From positions 992,001 through 1,056,000 of the forward strand of contig JAETXT010000007.1 of assembly GCA_019188255.1 (NCBI GenBank): DNA of 64,000 bases, in the 5' to 3' direction. Below are positions 1-11,798 of this stretch, one piece after another. Both the position numbers and the translations under genes were made by a program. The stretch is from Verticillium longisporum. Taxonomy: Eukaryota; Ascomycota; Sordariomycetes; Glomerellales; Plectosphaerellaceae. Positions within the stretch are counted from its first letter, which is position 1. Every line of letters starts with the position of its first letter. The notes under the pieces are model-generated. The model worked only from the letters and a program-made list of their open reading frames with translations. It ran no database searches and was not told the DNA's origin.

Positions 1-315
1 CACATTGCTTTCAATCAATCTTACAGCGTTGCTTGCTTTTCCGGCATGGACAGCTTTCGAGCACACCGAATGTGCACTTTTCTATCATCAACCCGTCTGC
101 CTGACCACCGGATCATCATCAACACAAGGACAAGAGGGTGAAATGCTGTAATGGGAGAAACAGGGTTTGGATCGCACGTTTGATCCTCATTATATTGCTA
201 CGTGTATCATTGACGGGCCTGGATGCTAATTATCTAAGGTGTCGCTGAACTAAGCAAAATCACAACACAGAACTCCTTCATCAACCGCTATTGTAAAGCC
301 ACACAAGTTGGTCCC

Positions 316-2056
316 TTAGGGTTGCGAGGCAAAAGTATCGGTTTCGTCCGTGTCTTCGCTACTCAGGCCACCAGGATCCAAAATGTGGAATCGATTGGCC
401 ATGGCAGTAAGTTCCACCTTTGACCAAGCAGCAGCAGCACGAGCTTGGGTCTTCGAAACAACGAGGCTCTCGAGCGGCGCTGTACATCCATCGGCATCCC
501 ACTCAACCTTCGAACCCTTGTATTTGCTGCGGCATAGTCAGCATCGAGCGAACTAGCTTGCATGTTCCATGTTCTCCTGTTGCACAACTCACTATCGACT
601 CATCATGCAGGTGCGTGCGAACATGGCATTATACACTGAATTGGTCTGAATGAAACAGCTCCCAGCTTCAAAAGAAATTCGGATGATGACAAGGTTGTGT
701 ATGTGCTCCAGGTCATCACGTATGCTCTCTGCTGTGACTTCGGGGCTGCAGCGTCGCACAATCAAGTTGCGGGTCGCTCCACTGCCGATTTTGTGGCTAA
801 CGTGGCCTGGTAGAACACATTGTCGGTCGCTCCATTTGATGTTCACCTACTCAATGTCAATTTGCCGGGATCACGCCACGCATACTCTCTGTTGTCTCTT
901 TCTTTGAGCCACAACTTACCCTCTTTTGTCGGATGTACAGGTCATGTCGACGGACATGATTGTAGAAGGCTTGGGCGCTTTCCGCATGTAAGAAGGAGAT
1001 CTGAGCCGACCGATCATGAATTTTGATGAGCACTTCGAGCAGCATGCCACCTCGAACGACATCGGTGATATCGGCATGTGTTGTGGTCTCTGCCAGATCA
1101 TATAGCACAACCGTGCGTATTGCCGTTTTTGCGTACTGCGCGTGGCGAGGCCGCCTAGTTACGGCGTCATTGGGGGGTGTTATCTCTTCAAGTGCTGGTT
1201 CCGGAACCACAGTTTCAGTCTTGTGTCCATCATTCATGGTGCGAGGGGGTCGCCTGTAGTCCCCGCCCTCGAGAATGCATCCACCAACGGTCGGGGTTTT
1301 CCAGATGGCCTCTGAGTTTTACAGTGGTTTCCCTTGGCATGGGAATCACCACGTCGACCAGGGGCATTGAGATCATGGTCTTGAGGGGATCGATGATCAT
1401 AACCATCATGAGTGTCGGACGATGCAGCATCAGCTTTGGGCTTCAATGTCTCGTCTTGGCGCAATGACTCTTCACTGCTCAAGAGCTTTAATATGAGTGG
1501 TGTTAGTATTGTCCAGTGGTGTGCACTATTTTCATAGCCAACTCACATCGAGGGTGGCTTGGGTAGCACCGCCATTGATGAGATTAGAGCACAGATTGGC
1601 TTGTATTTTAAATCTGTTAGTGACGAGTACACGGACTCATGATAACACTACAGAAACGCTGTTACACACCATAGTGGCGAGCGACAGCCTTCAGATCGTC
1701 GTACTCGGGCTTTAGTACCAGTATTGTGCCGTCATTGATGGACGTTGAAGCTAAGTCGGAGGGTAAAAGAGACGCGGACGGCTGGTTCTTTAGCACCCTG
1801 AGGTCAGCTGAAGCTTTGTGGAACACAAGGGTTGTACGCCTACGAAGTTGCACCTATGAAGGACAGACCTTATTAGCGGACACATCCCAATGGACAAGGT
1901 AGAAGCGGGCCGAAAACCTAAGTACTGTGGGGAATACAAAGAGGAGTGGATGGTACTCTATTTACCAGGGTAAGGTGAGATAACATACCTGCGGATCAAT
2001 GTGTCGAAGTACGCACGACTAATCGTGACAGTTGCTGAAGACTCCATAGCCATCAT
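316..2056 (-). CDS. Two-RRM RNA-binding protein
   Basis: Predicted RNA-binding protein of about 445 residues. Inferred exons on the minus strand: 1989..2056, 1670..1853, 1547..1599, 920..1485, 593..846, 316..526, all with GT-AG borders and CTRAC-like branch sites. The N-terminus (VTISRAYFDTLIRR, then HYANLCSNLINGG) matches a family of fungal RRM proteins. RRM1 begins at IRTVVLYDLAE and runs to the exon junction KR|VNIKWSDRQ. RRM2 begins at ATRNLIVRR and ends near KYKGSKVEW. Exon phases only close if one base is missing in exon 2 (CCC run near 1796) and one in exon 4 (GGGGG run 1245-1249). I therefore treat both as probable consensus errors; an unrecognised intron in exon 2 is the alternative. 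The RNA target is unknown. It lies head-to-tail with DCP2. Presence of the gene is secure; the first two exons are less so. Confidence 0.8.
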
Positions 2057-2778
2057 ACGTTCCCTACAAACGGATGGTCAACTGAATGAATGATGGAGTT
2101 CAATGCCGTGTTGCGTCGCGAGAATACCTAGACTGGGATGAGAAGAAGTGTGGTTCTAGACTCCACACTTTTTAACCTTCTAAGGCATGTGCAGAAGCTG
2201 AAAGTAGGAGAAGACCCTGGCCACGCCGAAGCAAATTCCTGTTTTACGCCCGATTCGGGATTATGGCAGGTGCCATTTGGATAGCAAGTGGGGCTTCGCG
2301 TGGAGGCTCTTGTTAGGCTCGTGCAATGTACCTTCCCGAGAACCTAAACAAACGGCATGCTGGCTTTCCAAAATTGAGACGGTGCTCTCGATCACCACCG
2401 CCAACTCAGCTTCACAGTGGAATTCTTACGAATAAAGACAAACTCTAACGTCAGCTGTACGACTTGCTATGCCACACATGCTAAAGCATGGGAGGTCATG
2501 TTCTTCCTTACCCGGAAACCCGATTTGCCATCTCACCATGGTCCGCTGAGCGGGAATTGCTTCTATTTTCCGCCCAGTCCCTAAATCCATGTGCCCTGCC
2601 CCCCTTATTCTTCTCCTTCGTTCCCTTGATGAAACAAAGCCGATGTTCCTATGATTGCCGTCGACCCCTTGCCCGTTCCATGACCTCCCATCCACACCCA
2701 CCCAAATGTCCAGCGTCTACATGCCATCGCTCCATGTTGTGCGCTGGGATGATGCCTTGTCAACAACAAGTCTCCTAG
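2057..2778. other. Intergenic, first RRM gene to DCP2
   Basis: This holds the promoter and leader of the RRM gene and the 3' end of DCP2. I see no convincing open frame, RNA gene or repeat. Confidence 0.5.
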
Positions 2779-5279
2779 TTACTTGGTGTTATTGGTTGCT
2801 GAAGCCAAGTAGCTAAGTAGGAAGTTTCGGTCGGCTGGCGAAATGGGCGTCTGGCTACCCCGTCGAGATTCGGCCACATCGTCCTGAGCGATCTGCCCTA
2901 ATAATGGCAGTCCTCTGCTAGCTGCAGACCCTGACCTCGATGTAGTTTCTGGTGCAGCTGAGTCCGGAACTCTACCCGCAGCCTCTGTTGTAGTAGGAGC
3001 AACAGGTGGAGGTTTGCCAAAAAGTGAAAGCAGCTTATTTCTCTGTTCATGGGACATGGATTCCTTTCTCTGCAAGGCCACAGGCGTAGGAAGTGATGAT
3101 GTCGCTGGCGGACTGGCGAGGCTTGTAGGTTTGTCTTGTCCAATGGCCCTGTGCGCTGCATCGACAGACACTTGACGCGGTGCTGTTGTTTGCCCCAAGA
3201 CCTCAGGACGTCTCAGGATTGTGAAAGGGGGTGTTGGAGTAGCTCCCTTGTTCGGCTGCATGCGACTGAGGTTTGAGGGTTCTGCCAGGTTAGGTTGATG
3301 TGCCGCTGAACCCTGTTCGGCCTGCTGCATAATCGGCTGAGAGGACAACGGGTTAAGTTCGACGCCAGAATGTCCAGATCCATGTGTGTGCTTTGAGCCG
3401 ACCGTGGCTATCTTGGGCGCCTCTGAGCCTTGATTTGCGCGCGCCACCCCTGTGGTGGGAGCGTTGTCTCCCTCAGGCTTTTTAAACATTTGCAGTAGCG
3501 CAGACCTATGCTCCTCAGTGCCTGTAGTGCTGCGACCAGGACCATTCTGGGCCGAAACATGGGCCGAACGAGGCGCTTCCTGTTGCCAGAAGGCCGGCGA
3601 AGACTGGTATTGCGCGGACTGCACATTGCTGCCCGGTTGATGTCCTTGTTGCTGCCCGGTTTCGTTCGTAACGATGTGTGGTTGTTGGCAGTTGCCCCCT
3701 GGTGCTGGATTAGGAGATTTAGATCCGGACTTGAGGACACCTAGCAATGCCATAGAGTGGTTGGTGAGTTGAGTAGGTGGTGGTTTCGGAATTGGCATAT
3801 AATTCTGGGTAAATTGTGCAAGCCCCTCTGGACGCGAATATCCTTGCGGACGAATCTCGTGCCGAGTCGGCCCATCCACGCCTGTCGGATACTCGGTTGA
3901 GGGGCTAGGATTGCCATACGTCGCTCGTGGTGAAGCAGCATGGAGGCGCTGGTGAGGCTGCTGGAAGCGGCCTTGTACAGGAACACCCTGGGCGAACTGC
4001 TGATGATGGGAAGAATATTGGACCGGCACATTTGCTTCCAGTGGAAACTGAGGGGGCGGCTGGTAGCTCGAGAGAGGAGCCCGGGGTTGTGGATGGTGTT
4101 GGTGATGCAGCCTAGTTGTCTGGATTGAAGCATTCTCGATGTAATCGATCGGGGTATGTGGCACCTGAATTTGCGGACCACTGTTTTGGACTTGGCTATT
4201 TGCCTGCAGAACTGCGAGAAGAGATGCACCCTTGTCCCAGTTGACATCGGACATGGATGGCATTTGAAGGCCTTGCGTGTTTGGTTGAACCTTGAGCAAC
4301 CTTTGAAGCTCTTTGGTCGCACCTTCAAGGGTATCTAGAGCAGGAGTGTGCTCAACCACGGCTGCCGTTGGCTTATTTTGCACCCAAGCATCGTCTTCAG
4401 TAACAGGCTCATCGTAGAGATTCTGAGGCTGAAAGTGAACCTGTTGGGTGTTCTTCGCATTGTCTCGTTTCTTCTGTTGCACCACCCACTTCTTCAGAGG
4501 GACGAGGAAAGGAGCAACCATATAGAACTTCTTTGCGTTCGCGGCGACGGCGGAAGCCGCGGCATCATTTTGATTGTTGCCTTTCTTCCGAAAGGCGGGG
4601 AGTTCAGAAAGATTGTACCAAGAGATTTTGCTGATCTCCTTCCTGGTACGTGGCGCGAAATGGGTATCCATGGGGACATCCCGAAATACGTAAAGCCTCA
4701 TCTGCTGCTCCCTCATGGTTATCTCGATATGCTTAACATCCCGATTGGGAGGAACCAAGCCGGCAGCATGGAGATCGTATCCCGTTTCTTCATAGACCTC
4801 TCGGATGGCGCATTCCAAATCGTCCTCATCCTTGTTGATCTTGCCACGTGGAAAACTCCAATTGGCGCCCTTCTTCCAACCTTTGACGAGAACAGTAGAG
4901 TCCATGTCCTCATTGAGAAGAATTGCTCCGCGTACGGGCACTCGTGTTTTGTACTGTAGAAACTCTTCAAATGCGCGAGTGTGGTTCTCTACCGAGAATG
5001 GCGCAAGGAGAGGGCAGTGTTGGAAGATCCTCAAACTGAAGTTTCGGAGGGTCATGGAAGGTAGGGTTGGGTCGAGCGGACGGACGAAGTCCTCGTAAAA
5101 CCATTGAGCTTCCTCAATTTGAAAGCATATCCGTGCTACGGAGGAGAGGTCCTCCTCGGGGAGGTTAATAATGAACCGGACGCACAGGTCATCCAGCCCT
5201 ATACACCTGTCAGTAAGAGCAACATAAAGAAGCTCCTGTTGGACTTACAATCTTCTAGCTGCATCTTGTAGGCGGCCAT
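2779..5279 (-). CDS. DCP2: mRNA-decapping enzyme Dcp2
   Basis: Catalytic subunit of the decapping holoenzyme, which hydrolyses the m7G cap of mRNA in the cytoplasm and P-bodies. Two exons, 5249..5279 and 2779..5198, give about 816 residues; the junction makes LED-WLDDLCVRF. The N-terminal regulatory (Box A) domain spans roughly residues 8-95. The Nudix domain follows, with a perfect Nudix box at about 129-151 (G-x5-E-x7-REVYEE-x-GY) and Box B near VAPFLVPLKKW. The remaining 550 residues are Gln/Pro/Ser-rich and look disordered. They contain four short helical leucine motifs: MALLGVLKSG, SALLQMFKK, NKLLSLFGK, and FLLSYLAS at the extreme C-terminus. Such motifs bind Edc3/Pdc1-type partners in yeasts. 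The start ATG at 5279 is supported by the conserved MAAYKMQLEDWLDD opening. No frameshift was seen. Confidence 0.97.
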
Positions 5280-6458
5280 GCTGGAAGCGATGTCAGGCTC
5301 ATATCCGAGCCAAAGTCTTTGGGGTAGAGTTGATCCGATGATGGCGAGACCGCTTAGGATTTTCGTGTGTTCTTCCGTAAAGAGATATCTAGCTGTAGTT
5401 GCATGGTAGTTGGCAAGCGGGAATGACGTGTTTGGCAGCGACCTGATCGAGGAGTACGTTGCGACAGTTGAAGCGCAAAACACCACGTCCAGGCACGGGC
5501 AGTTTCGTCGCACACGGGTCGGAAGCTCGACAGGGGCGAATAACAGTGCAGGTGGAACCGCTTTGGGCAGCTTGAGAAAACGGCAATCGTAGGATGCACC
5601 AAATCTGTCACAGCGAATGACGTATCGTGATGGACCTCGTTGTCGACGTGATGTGGTGGATGAGAAAGCGAGCAGAATACGCAACCAGACAAGAGCCCGT
5701 GGGGCTGGACTGGGCTGTAGCTCGGCTGGATCTGGGACCCAAGGTACCTAGATAGGAGCTATCAATACAGTGTTCTTGGAGGCCATGGTCAGCTCATACA
5801 GGCCCCGGTCCTTATTGGCGGAAGAGGCGGATCACAGTATCGCCTAAGGTAGGTACCTAAGTAGGTGCTATACCTAGCCACATCAATGTGGCTGTGTCTC
5901 ATCACTCTGTGGCGAGGCCTCCCGCTTAGCCTTTGTCATCCGCTCGAGTGTTACCGGATCATGGGTAGATTTGGCTGTCGCCAGGTGCGAACGGCCTGAC
6001 GCAGATGGCATGACATCACTATCGCGGTCAAAGCCAGCACTCAAAACAGGAATCACCACTACGTGGCTGACCAGGGAGTAACTCATACAAAAGCAAATGC
6101 CCAGCCTCTGTGGTGCAGTATCGTTAAAGGGACGTTACACCCTTTCTTCAACTTGACATTGTTTACTCGCTCATCGCACGCTCAATCATACTGAGCCGCA
6201 CCCCACGGACAACCTCAATCGACCACAGAACTTGGCGTGGAGTCTCGAAGGGTCGTGCCAGCTGACACCCTACGCGCCGCATAAGACACTGCCCCAAGCC
6301 CGCAGCCTGCAGGGAGGGTCCAACCCATTCATGCTGTTGAGTGGCGTTTCGAATCGCAATACATAAGGAGACGTTCGTCACCTCCAGCCGCTTGGCTTTC
6401 ATCGCGCCCGCCCCCGTATTCGAGAGAGCGGAAGTTTCCAACGTCCAAATTTGCTATC
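5280..6458. other. Divergent intergenic region with TACCTA islands
   Basis: This separates DCP2 (-) from the DUF4112 gene (+) and should hold both promoters. Two GGTACCTA/TAGGTACCTAA patches lie at about 5741-5756 and 5845-5877. No gene recognised. Confidence 0.5.
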
Positions 6459-7433
6459 ATGGCTAGCTTCATCGTAAAGTTCATTACGAAGAAGATTCTC
6501 AAGGAGAGGGTGCAAAACAATTTCGGCACTGAGGTTTGCTGCTCCACTACTCAATCCGTTGGCTCCAATGACTAACGATGACTTAGGACCCTTACTTTGA
6601 GACCGTTCCAGCAACGCGCTTAGATGGCAAGCCTACGGACAAGGTCAAGAAGCGGCCCAAGGCTCTACCACCTGGCGTGTCCAAGCACGATGGCAAGGTG
6701 CTTACCAAGGTGAAGAGAAGAGCTTGGCGGCTGGATATGTGCTTGTTCAGTCTTTGCGGTGTACGCTTCGGTTGGGGCAGTGCCATCGGCCTTATTCCTG
6801 CGTATGTGCTCTTCTGGAATTCCCGAATGACAAGGCTAACCTTTTGCGTTTAGCATCGGCGACGCCATTGACGCGTTGATGGCTCTCATGGTTTTCCGCA
6901 CCTGCTGTAAGGTCGAGGGTGGCTTACCCCAGGGTGTGAAGACAAAGATGATATTCAACATCATTGTCGACTTTGCCCTCGGCCTGGTACCATTTGTTGG
7001 CGACATGTTCGATGCCGCCTTCCGATGCAACACGAAGAACGCGGTTCTCCTCGAATCATATCTGAGGGAGAAGGGCAGGAAGAACCTCAGACAGAGTGGT
7101 GTCCCAATTCCGGAAATAGATCCCAGCGACAGTGTCATCTTTGACCAACGAAGAAGGGATGATCCCGACTCTGACGGCTCTGTTCATGTGGACCGCCAAC
7201 CCCAGCGCAACGGCACCATGTCGTCACGGCCTGATGGTACTCGACGTCATGATCGCACTGCGGAGCCGACAGTCCCGGCGAATGCCAAGGTCCGTGATAC
7301 CGGCCGTTCGGGCTGGTTCAATTTCGGTCGAGGCAGGGCGACGGATCTTGAGGCCGGCGGTGACAATACTGCTGACAGATCTACGGTGCCGACGCGTCAC
7401 CAGTCCAACAACGAACGCCGTAGGGAAATCTGA
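6459..7433 (+). CDS. DUF4112 membrane-associated protein
   Basis: Protein of 289 residues from exons 6459..6533, 6587..6801 and 6854..7433, with canonical branch sites (ACTAAC and GCTAAC) before both acceptors. The central part (about residues 75-165) carries the DUF4112 signature: a hydrophobic stretch ending GSAIGLIPAIGDAIDALMAL and a second one, NIIVDFALGLVPFVGDMFDAAF, split by a basic loop. Both GLxPxxGD motifs may enter or span a membrane. The last 100 residues are charged and rich in Arg, Asp and Gly, probably disordered. The biochemical function of the family is unknown. The start is the first ATG of the first exon and gives MASFIVKFITKKILKE, an amphipathic opening. Confidence 0.9.
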
Positions 7434-8231
7434 AAGAAAGGCAGTGGTTGAATTGCGACAGCCAATGGGTATGATGGTATGAATTGGGTTCAAATGTGGC
7501 GTTGGTCGGTAACGCAACTCAGAACAAAGGTTGCAGGTCATGTCACCAACGCGTTGGTCTCTCAGCTGGGTCTGTCGGCACGCTTTCGTATTATACAATT
7601 GTGACTATGTTTTCTCTTGGACTACACGATTTCCTTCGTGTGTTGATAACTCACCAAAACAGAGCTCGAATAACTTATTTTGTTCAAGCGACATGACCAA
7701 TGTTATGGTGCAGTTCTTCTGCTCGGTCCCGATACGCCGACGAAGGGCGTCATACCGAACTGGCGAGGGAGTTGCTCGGCCGAAGACGACGCATCGGGAT
7801 TCACTTTTCACGGGCTATTACATCAGCTCTTTGACTGCTTACATGATGATCTACACAAAAAACTACAAGGAGACGTGACCAGGTCGTGCCTGGTTGCCTC
7901 GAAGGTGTCTCGCGTGCGTGTGCACCTCGGACCTTATCAGATCTTCATCCTGGTCGACATAGACCAGGCACCCCCGCCCCACCATGACGGAATGTGGATT
8001 GAGCTGGCCTGGAAACATACCCTGCCTACAACTCAACCATTTGGGTTGGCTTCGCCCCTTGCGCAGATTGGAATAACACAAAGCACGCGGGAACTGGTGA
8101 AGAGTAGGAGGGGAACGGAATGACCCAATTCCAGAAAGAGCCAACTCCTGTCGAAGACGAGTCCATGCAAAGGTTGCGAAATGCCAGTCCATGTCAGAAC
8201 CAGGTCTGGGCAGCTCTGTGAGACGCTCTTT

Positions 8232-8237
8232 ACGCGT
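8232..8237 (+). promoter_or_regulatory. MCB box ACGCGT upstream of RNR small subunit
   Basis: Palindromic ACGCGT, the core site of the MBF (Mbp1/Swi6 or Res/Cdc10) G1/S factor, 383 bases before the RNR start codon. Binding is inferred from the motif only. Confidence 0.5.
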
Positions 8238-8405
8238 CGAGCATGGAAACCTCCCCTCCCCCCTTCCTCCCTGACTTCGGTTGGCCGGGGTCCCGCCATG
8301 GACCCAAGCGCGTTGGCTGGACAGAACACGGGGTGGGTCGTACAGGGATTAAAACACGCCCAAGGGGGCTGGAGTGGGACTGGTGCACCCAAAAACACGC
8401 TCAGA

Positions 8406-8411
8406 ACGCGT
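8406..8411 (+). promoter_or_regulatory. Second MCB box ACGCGT upstream of RNR small subunit
   Basis: ACGCGT 209 bases before the RNR start codon and 174 bases after the first copy. Two more copies lie in RNR intron 2 (8998-9003 and 9008-9013). Confidence 0.55.
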
Positions 8412-8619
8412 CTCGACCACACGTGATGGCGTACCACTTTGTTCTACAAAAAGGCCGGACGCCTGGACAGCACCATTTGGCTCCCACTCTGCAACTCCTC
8501 ACACCCTCACAACGTTTTGGAACAACAACTCTACGGTGAATTGACATATTCGAGCAACGTCAATTCGTCATTATCGTTTCCAATCCTTCTCTGGTTCACT
8601 GCCAAACACACCTGTCACA

Positions 8620-10058
8620 ATGTCTGTCGAGATTACTCCCTCGAAGCAGGTACGCCGCGCCATCATGATCCCATCCGCCTTGGAGAGAAAAGGCAAAGCT
8701 GACAATCCTTCGACAGGCTGCTTCCGCCATTGAGTCGTTCAACATCGAGTCGCCTGTCAAGAAGCTTGACTTCAACACCGCCAACAAGGAGAACCACGCC
8801 GGTTCCGAGGTGGACTCCCTTGTAAAGCCTATGGACGAGCAGGCCAAGCCCATTGCCATCGAGGCAAAGAGGGAAGAAGGCGACAAGGCAGTCGTGGCTC
8901 CGGGAATCAAGGACTTTGAAGCCGATGAGCCGCTGCTGAGGGAGAACGGCCAGCGTTTCGTCTTGTTCCCCATCAAGTATCACGAGGTACGTGCACGACG
9001 CGTTTTGACGCGTAAAGTGGCTTGAGTGTCGCGTTTTGTACTGACATGTCCACCAGATTTGGCAAATGTACAAGAAGGCAGAGGCTTCCTTCTGGACCGC
9101 CGAAGAGATTGATCTATCTAAGGATCTCCACGACTGGAACAACAAGATCAATGATGATGAAAAGTACTTCATCTCACACATCCTTGCCTTCTTTGCCGCT
9201 TCAGATGGCATTGTCAACGAGAACCTCGTTGAGCGCTTCAGTGCCGAGGTCCAGGTTCCTGAGGCTCGATGCTTCTACGGCTTCCAGATTATGATGGAGA
9301 ACATCCACTCCGAGACTTACTCGCTGCTCATTGACACCTACATCAAGGAGCCTGCCCAGAGGACCTATCTCTTCAATGCCATCGATACCAGTAAGTCGCA
9401 ACCTATGATATATACCTGCTACATCAAGCTTACATTGCCTTTAACAGTTCCCTGCATTCGCAAGAAGGCTGACTGGGCCTTGACATGGATCACCGATAAG
9501 AAGTCTACCTTTGCCACCCGCCTCGTCGCTTTCGCGGTCGTTGAGGGTATCTTCTTCAGCGGTGCCTTCGCCTCCATCTTCTGGCTCAAGAAGCGAGGCC
9601 TCATGCCTGGCCTGACTTTCTCCAACGAGCTCATCTCTCGTGACGAGGGTCTTCACACCGACTTCGCTTGTCTGCTGTTCTCTCACTTGAACAACCGCCC
9701 CAGCAAGCAGACTGTCCAAGACATTGTCACCGATGCTGTCACTATCGAGCAGGAGTTCCTGACTGAGGCTCTTCCCTGTGGTCTGCTTGGCATGAACGCT
9801 ACTCTCATGAAGCAGTACATTGAGTTCGTTGCAGACCGCCTCCTCGTCGCCCTCGGCAACGAGAAGGTTTATAAGGCTACCAACCCATTCGACTTCATGG
9901 AGAACATTTCTCTTGGCGGGAAGACCAACTTCTTCGGGGAGGGTGTCGCTGGTTACCAGAAGGCTGGGGTCATGGGCAGCACCACCCAGAAGGAAGAGGA
10001 AGCGACCGAGGGTAAGGGCGAGAACGGCGGAGACTTCTCCTTCGATGATGACTTTTAA
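8620..10058 (+). CDS. RNR2: Ribonucleotide reductase small subunit
   Basis: Small (R2) subunit of class Ia ribonucleotide reductase, which holds the diiron-tyrosyl radical needed to reduce ribonucleotides to deoxyribonucleotides. Exons 8620..8649, 8717..8986, 9057..9390 and 9448..10058 give 414 residues. Radical-site motifs are intact: EEIDLSKDL (metal Asp), [13 protein letters not shown] (metal Glu and His, radical Tyr), [10 protein letters not shown], and [13 protein letters not shown]. The C-terminal heptapeptide ends FSFDDDF, the tail that docks on the large subunit. The N-terminal 80 residues are variable, as in other fungal R2 proteins. No large-subunit gene is in the window. Upstream ACGCGT boxes suggest S-phase control. 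Intron 2 holds two further ACGCGT copies. Confidence 0.98.
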
Positions 10059-10542
10059 GTCAACCCCCTCGTCTCTTTTGCGTCTTTTCTCTTGATACCC
10101 TTGTATTATCTACAACAGATCGGTACATGTCACGACGTCCGTGTACTCCTTGATGGAGCGCGGATGTCCCAGCGCATACACGGAGCAAAGCGGCACGCGT
10201 CGCGGGCTGGAGGTCAATTCTCTCGTAGGGTTCGCCTGAGCTGAGCTCTCATTTCATATTTTGTCGGACATGAACGGCGTTGAGGGGCGGTTTTCGTTTG
10301 AAAAGAGCGGCAAGGAGCTCTCGTACTATTGGATGGAGGCAACGATAGGGAGGACATGATGACGCTCTTGAAGGAGCATATCTTAGGTTAGTGTTTGCAG
10401 ACCATGTCTGATAATTGATTTATGAAAACAACTTTCCTCGAGAATGCTCCTTGTGCGACCAGACGATTTTCGGCAGCCGAGTGAGGCTATCTGCTGTTTT
10501 CGCATGACTTCCCAGCGATCTTGCACCCGCACACTAATGCAC
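10059..10542. other. Convergent intergenic region, RNR2 / SRP21
   Basis: Shared 3' flank of two converging genes. No separate feature seen. Confidence 0.5.
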
Positions 10543-11133
10543 TCATTTCTTGCCCTTCTTCTTCTTCTTGCCCGCACCCCCTTGTGCATGGCCTTGCTGC
10601 GACTGTTGTGCCTGCGCCGGTTGTCCTGATGCCACCTTGCCATCGGGCGCCTCCTCTTCCTTGCCAGCCGCGGCCGGCGCATCAACCATGTCCTCCTCGG
10701 CCGTCTCCGGCAGTGCGGCCATGCCGCGTCCCAGCCGACCGAGACTCAGAATAAGGCGTGAAACCTCGGCGGCCTTGTGGGTTCGGTAGCGTAGGGTGAC
10801 GCCGCTCACGGGATCGAACGTCTTGAGAACGAGACGGCCGCGTGGCGGCTTGAGCGCTGGGGCATCAGGCATCGCAGCGTCGACACCCGCGCCTCCTGAC
10901 GTCTTTGCGACGCTGGACTGGGCGGTCTTGATTGAGTAGGCTGTTGTGATGCGGGTCTGGGGTGGGGGAGCGCATTAGGGGTTAGCTCTGCTGCGTCGAT
11001 GGAGTGGGAGGTTTGGGGTCATGATATTGTTCTGATAGGGAGCGGGCGCGGGCTGTCATACGGTTGATGGGCGGGCTTTGAGGAGCAGCGAGGACTGCTC
11101 AAGCCATTCCTGGCTGGTGTTGTAGGTCGGCAT
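10543..11133 (-). CDS. SRP21: Signal recognition particle SRP9/SRP21-type subunit
   Basis: Alu-domain subunit of the signal recognition particle, which pauses elongation of secretory proteins. Two exons, 11062..11133 and 10543..10956, give 161 residues, longer than mammalian SRP9 and closer to fungal Srp21. The opening MPTYNTSQEWLEQSSLLLKARP and the junction STTRITTAYSIK are typical of the family. The conserved core continues through RGRLVLKTFDPVSGVTLRY and VSRLILSLGRL. The C-terminal 60 residues are Ala/Gln/Glu-rich and end in a polylysine tract, which could contact RNA. The start is the first ATG and begins the conserved helix directly. Confidence 0.92.
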
Positions 11134-11798
11134 GATTGCGTGAGGGGTGCTTCCAATGGCGGGCTGTGGCGTAGCAGACAAGTGTCGCTTATGGCGTGGA
11201 GTACTCCGAAAATGCACGAGCAGCTTCGAGTAATGCGGTATGCTCGAGGCAGTCGGTTGAGTGGCGCACTGGGTTCTGGAGGAGAGCTTGGGTGGTGGGT
11301 GTCGTCTTTGGAGGTTGGCCGTGATGTTGGAAATTCGCTGTCGTGTGTTACTCGCCGCCGCGGGGCCAGTTTCTGGTCCCACCCAGGCCAGGTGCTCGAC
11401 AGACGCCTTGGTGGCCCCTGTCGCTTCCTTCCAAACCTCTGGGGTAGGCGCCCCACTCTAGCTGGCGTCCACGGTTCTCAGCTTCATCGATCCGGAGGGG
11501 TTAAGAACACAAATACTTCCAAGTAGCATAGTAGCAACATAATCTGACGACGTTCTCTGACTTGGTCTGTATTCGAATGCATCCGAATCGTATAGTCCAG
11601 ATTTATGGTGGCAGCAATGAATTTAATAACGGCGTGCAAACACAAGGTCATTCATTGTATATGATTGGCAGTGGTTACATGTGCATGGCAGGCATCGCCT
11701 CCAGACATCCTGCTGGGTATCTTCTTCCGTCGATCTATGTTATTCAATTCGTCCGTGCCCTCAGCACGACCAGGTCGTCACACACTCCCCTTGCGGCT
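11134..11798. other. Intergenic, SRP21 to SWD2
   Basis: Promoter and leader of SRP21 and the 3' flank of SWD2. Nothing else recognised. Confidence 0.45.

Larger units (their letters stand above)
7434..8619. other. Intergenic and RNR promoter region
   Basis: 3' region of the DUF4112 gene followed by the promoter and leader of the ribonucleotide reductase small-subunit gene. Two MCB-type boxes are listed separately. Open frames here show no recognisable domain. Confidence 0.5.
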
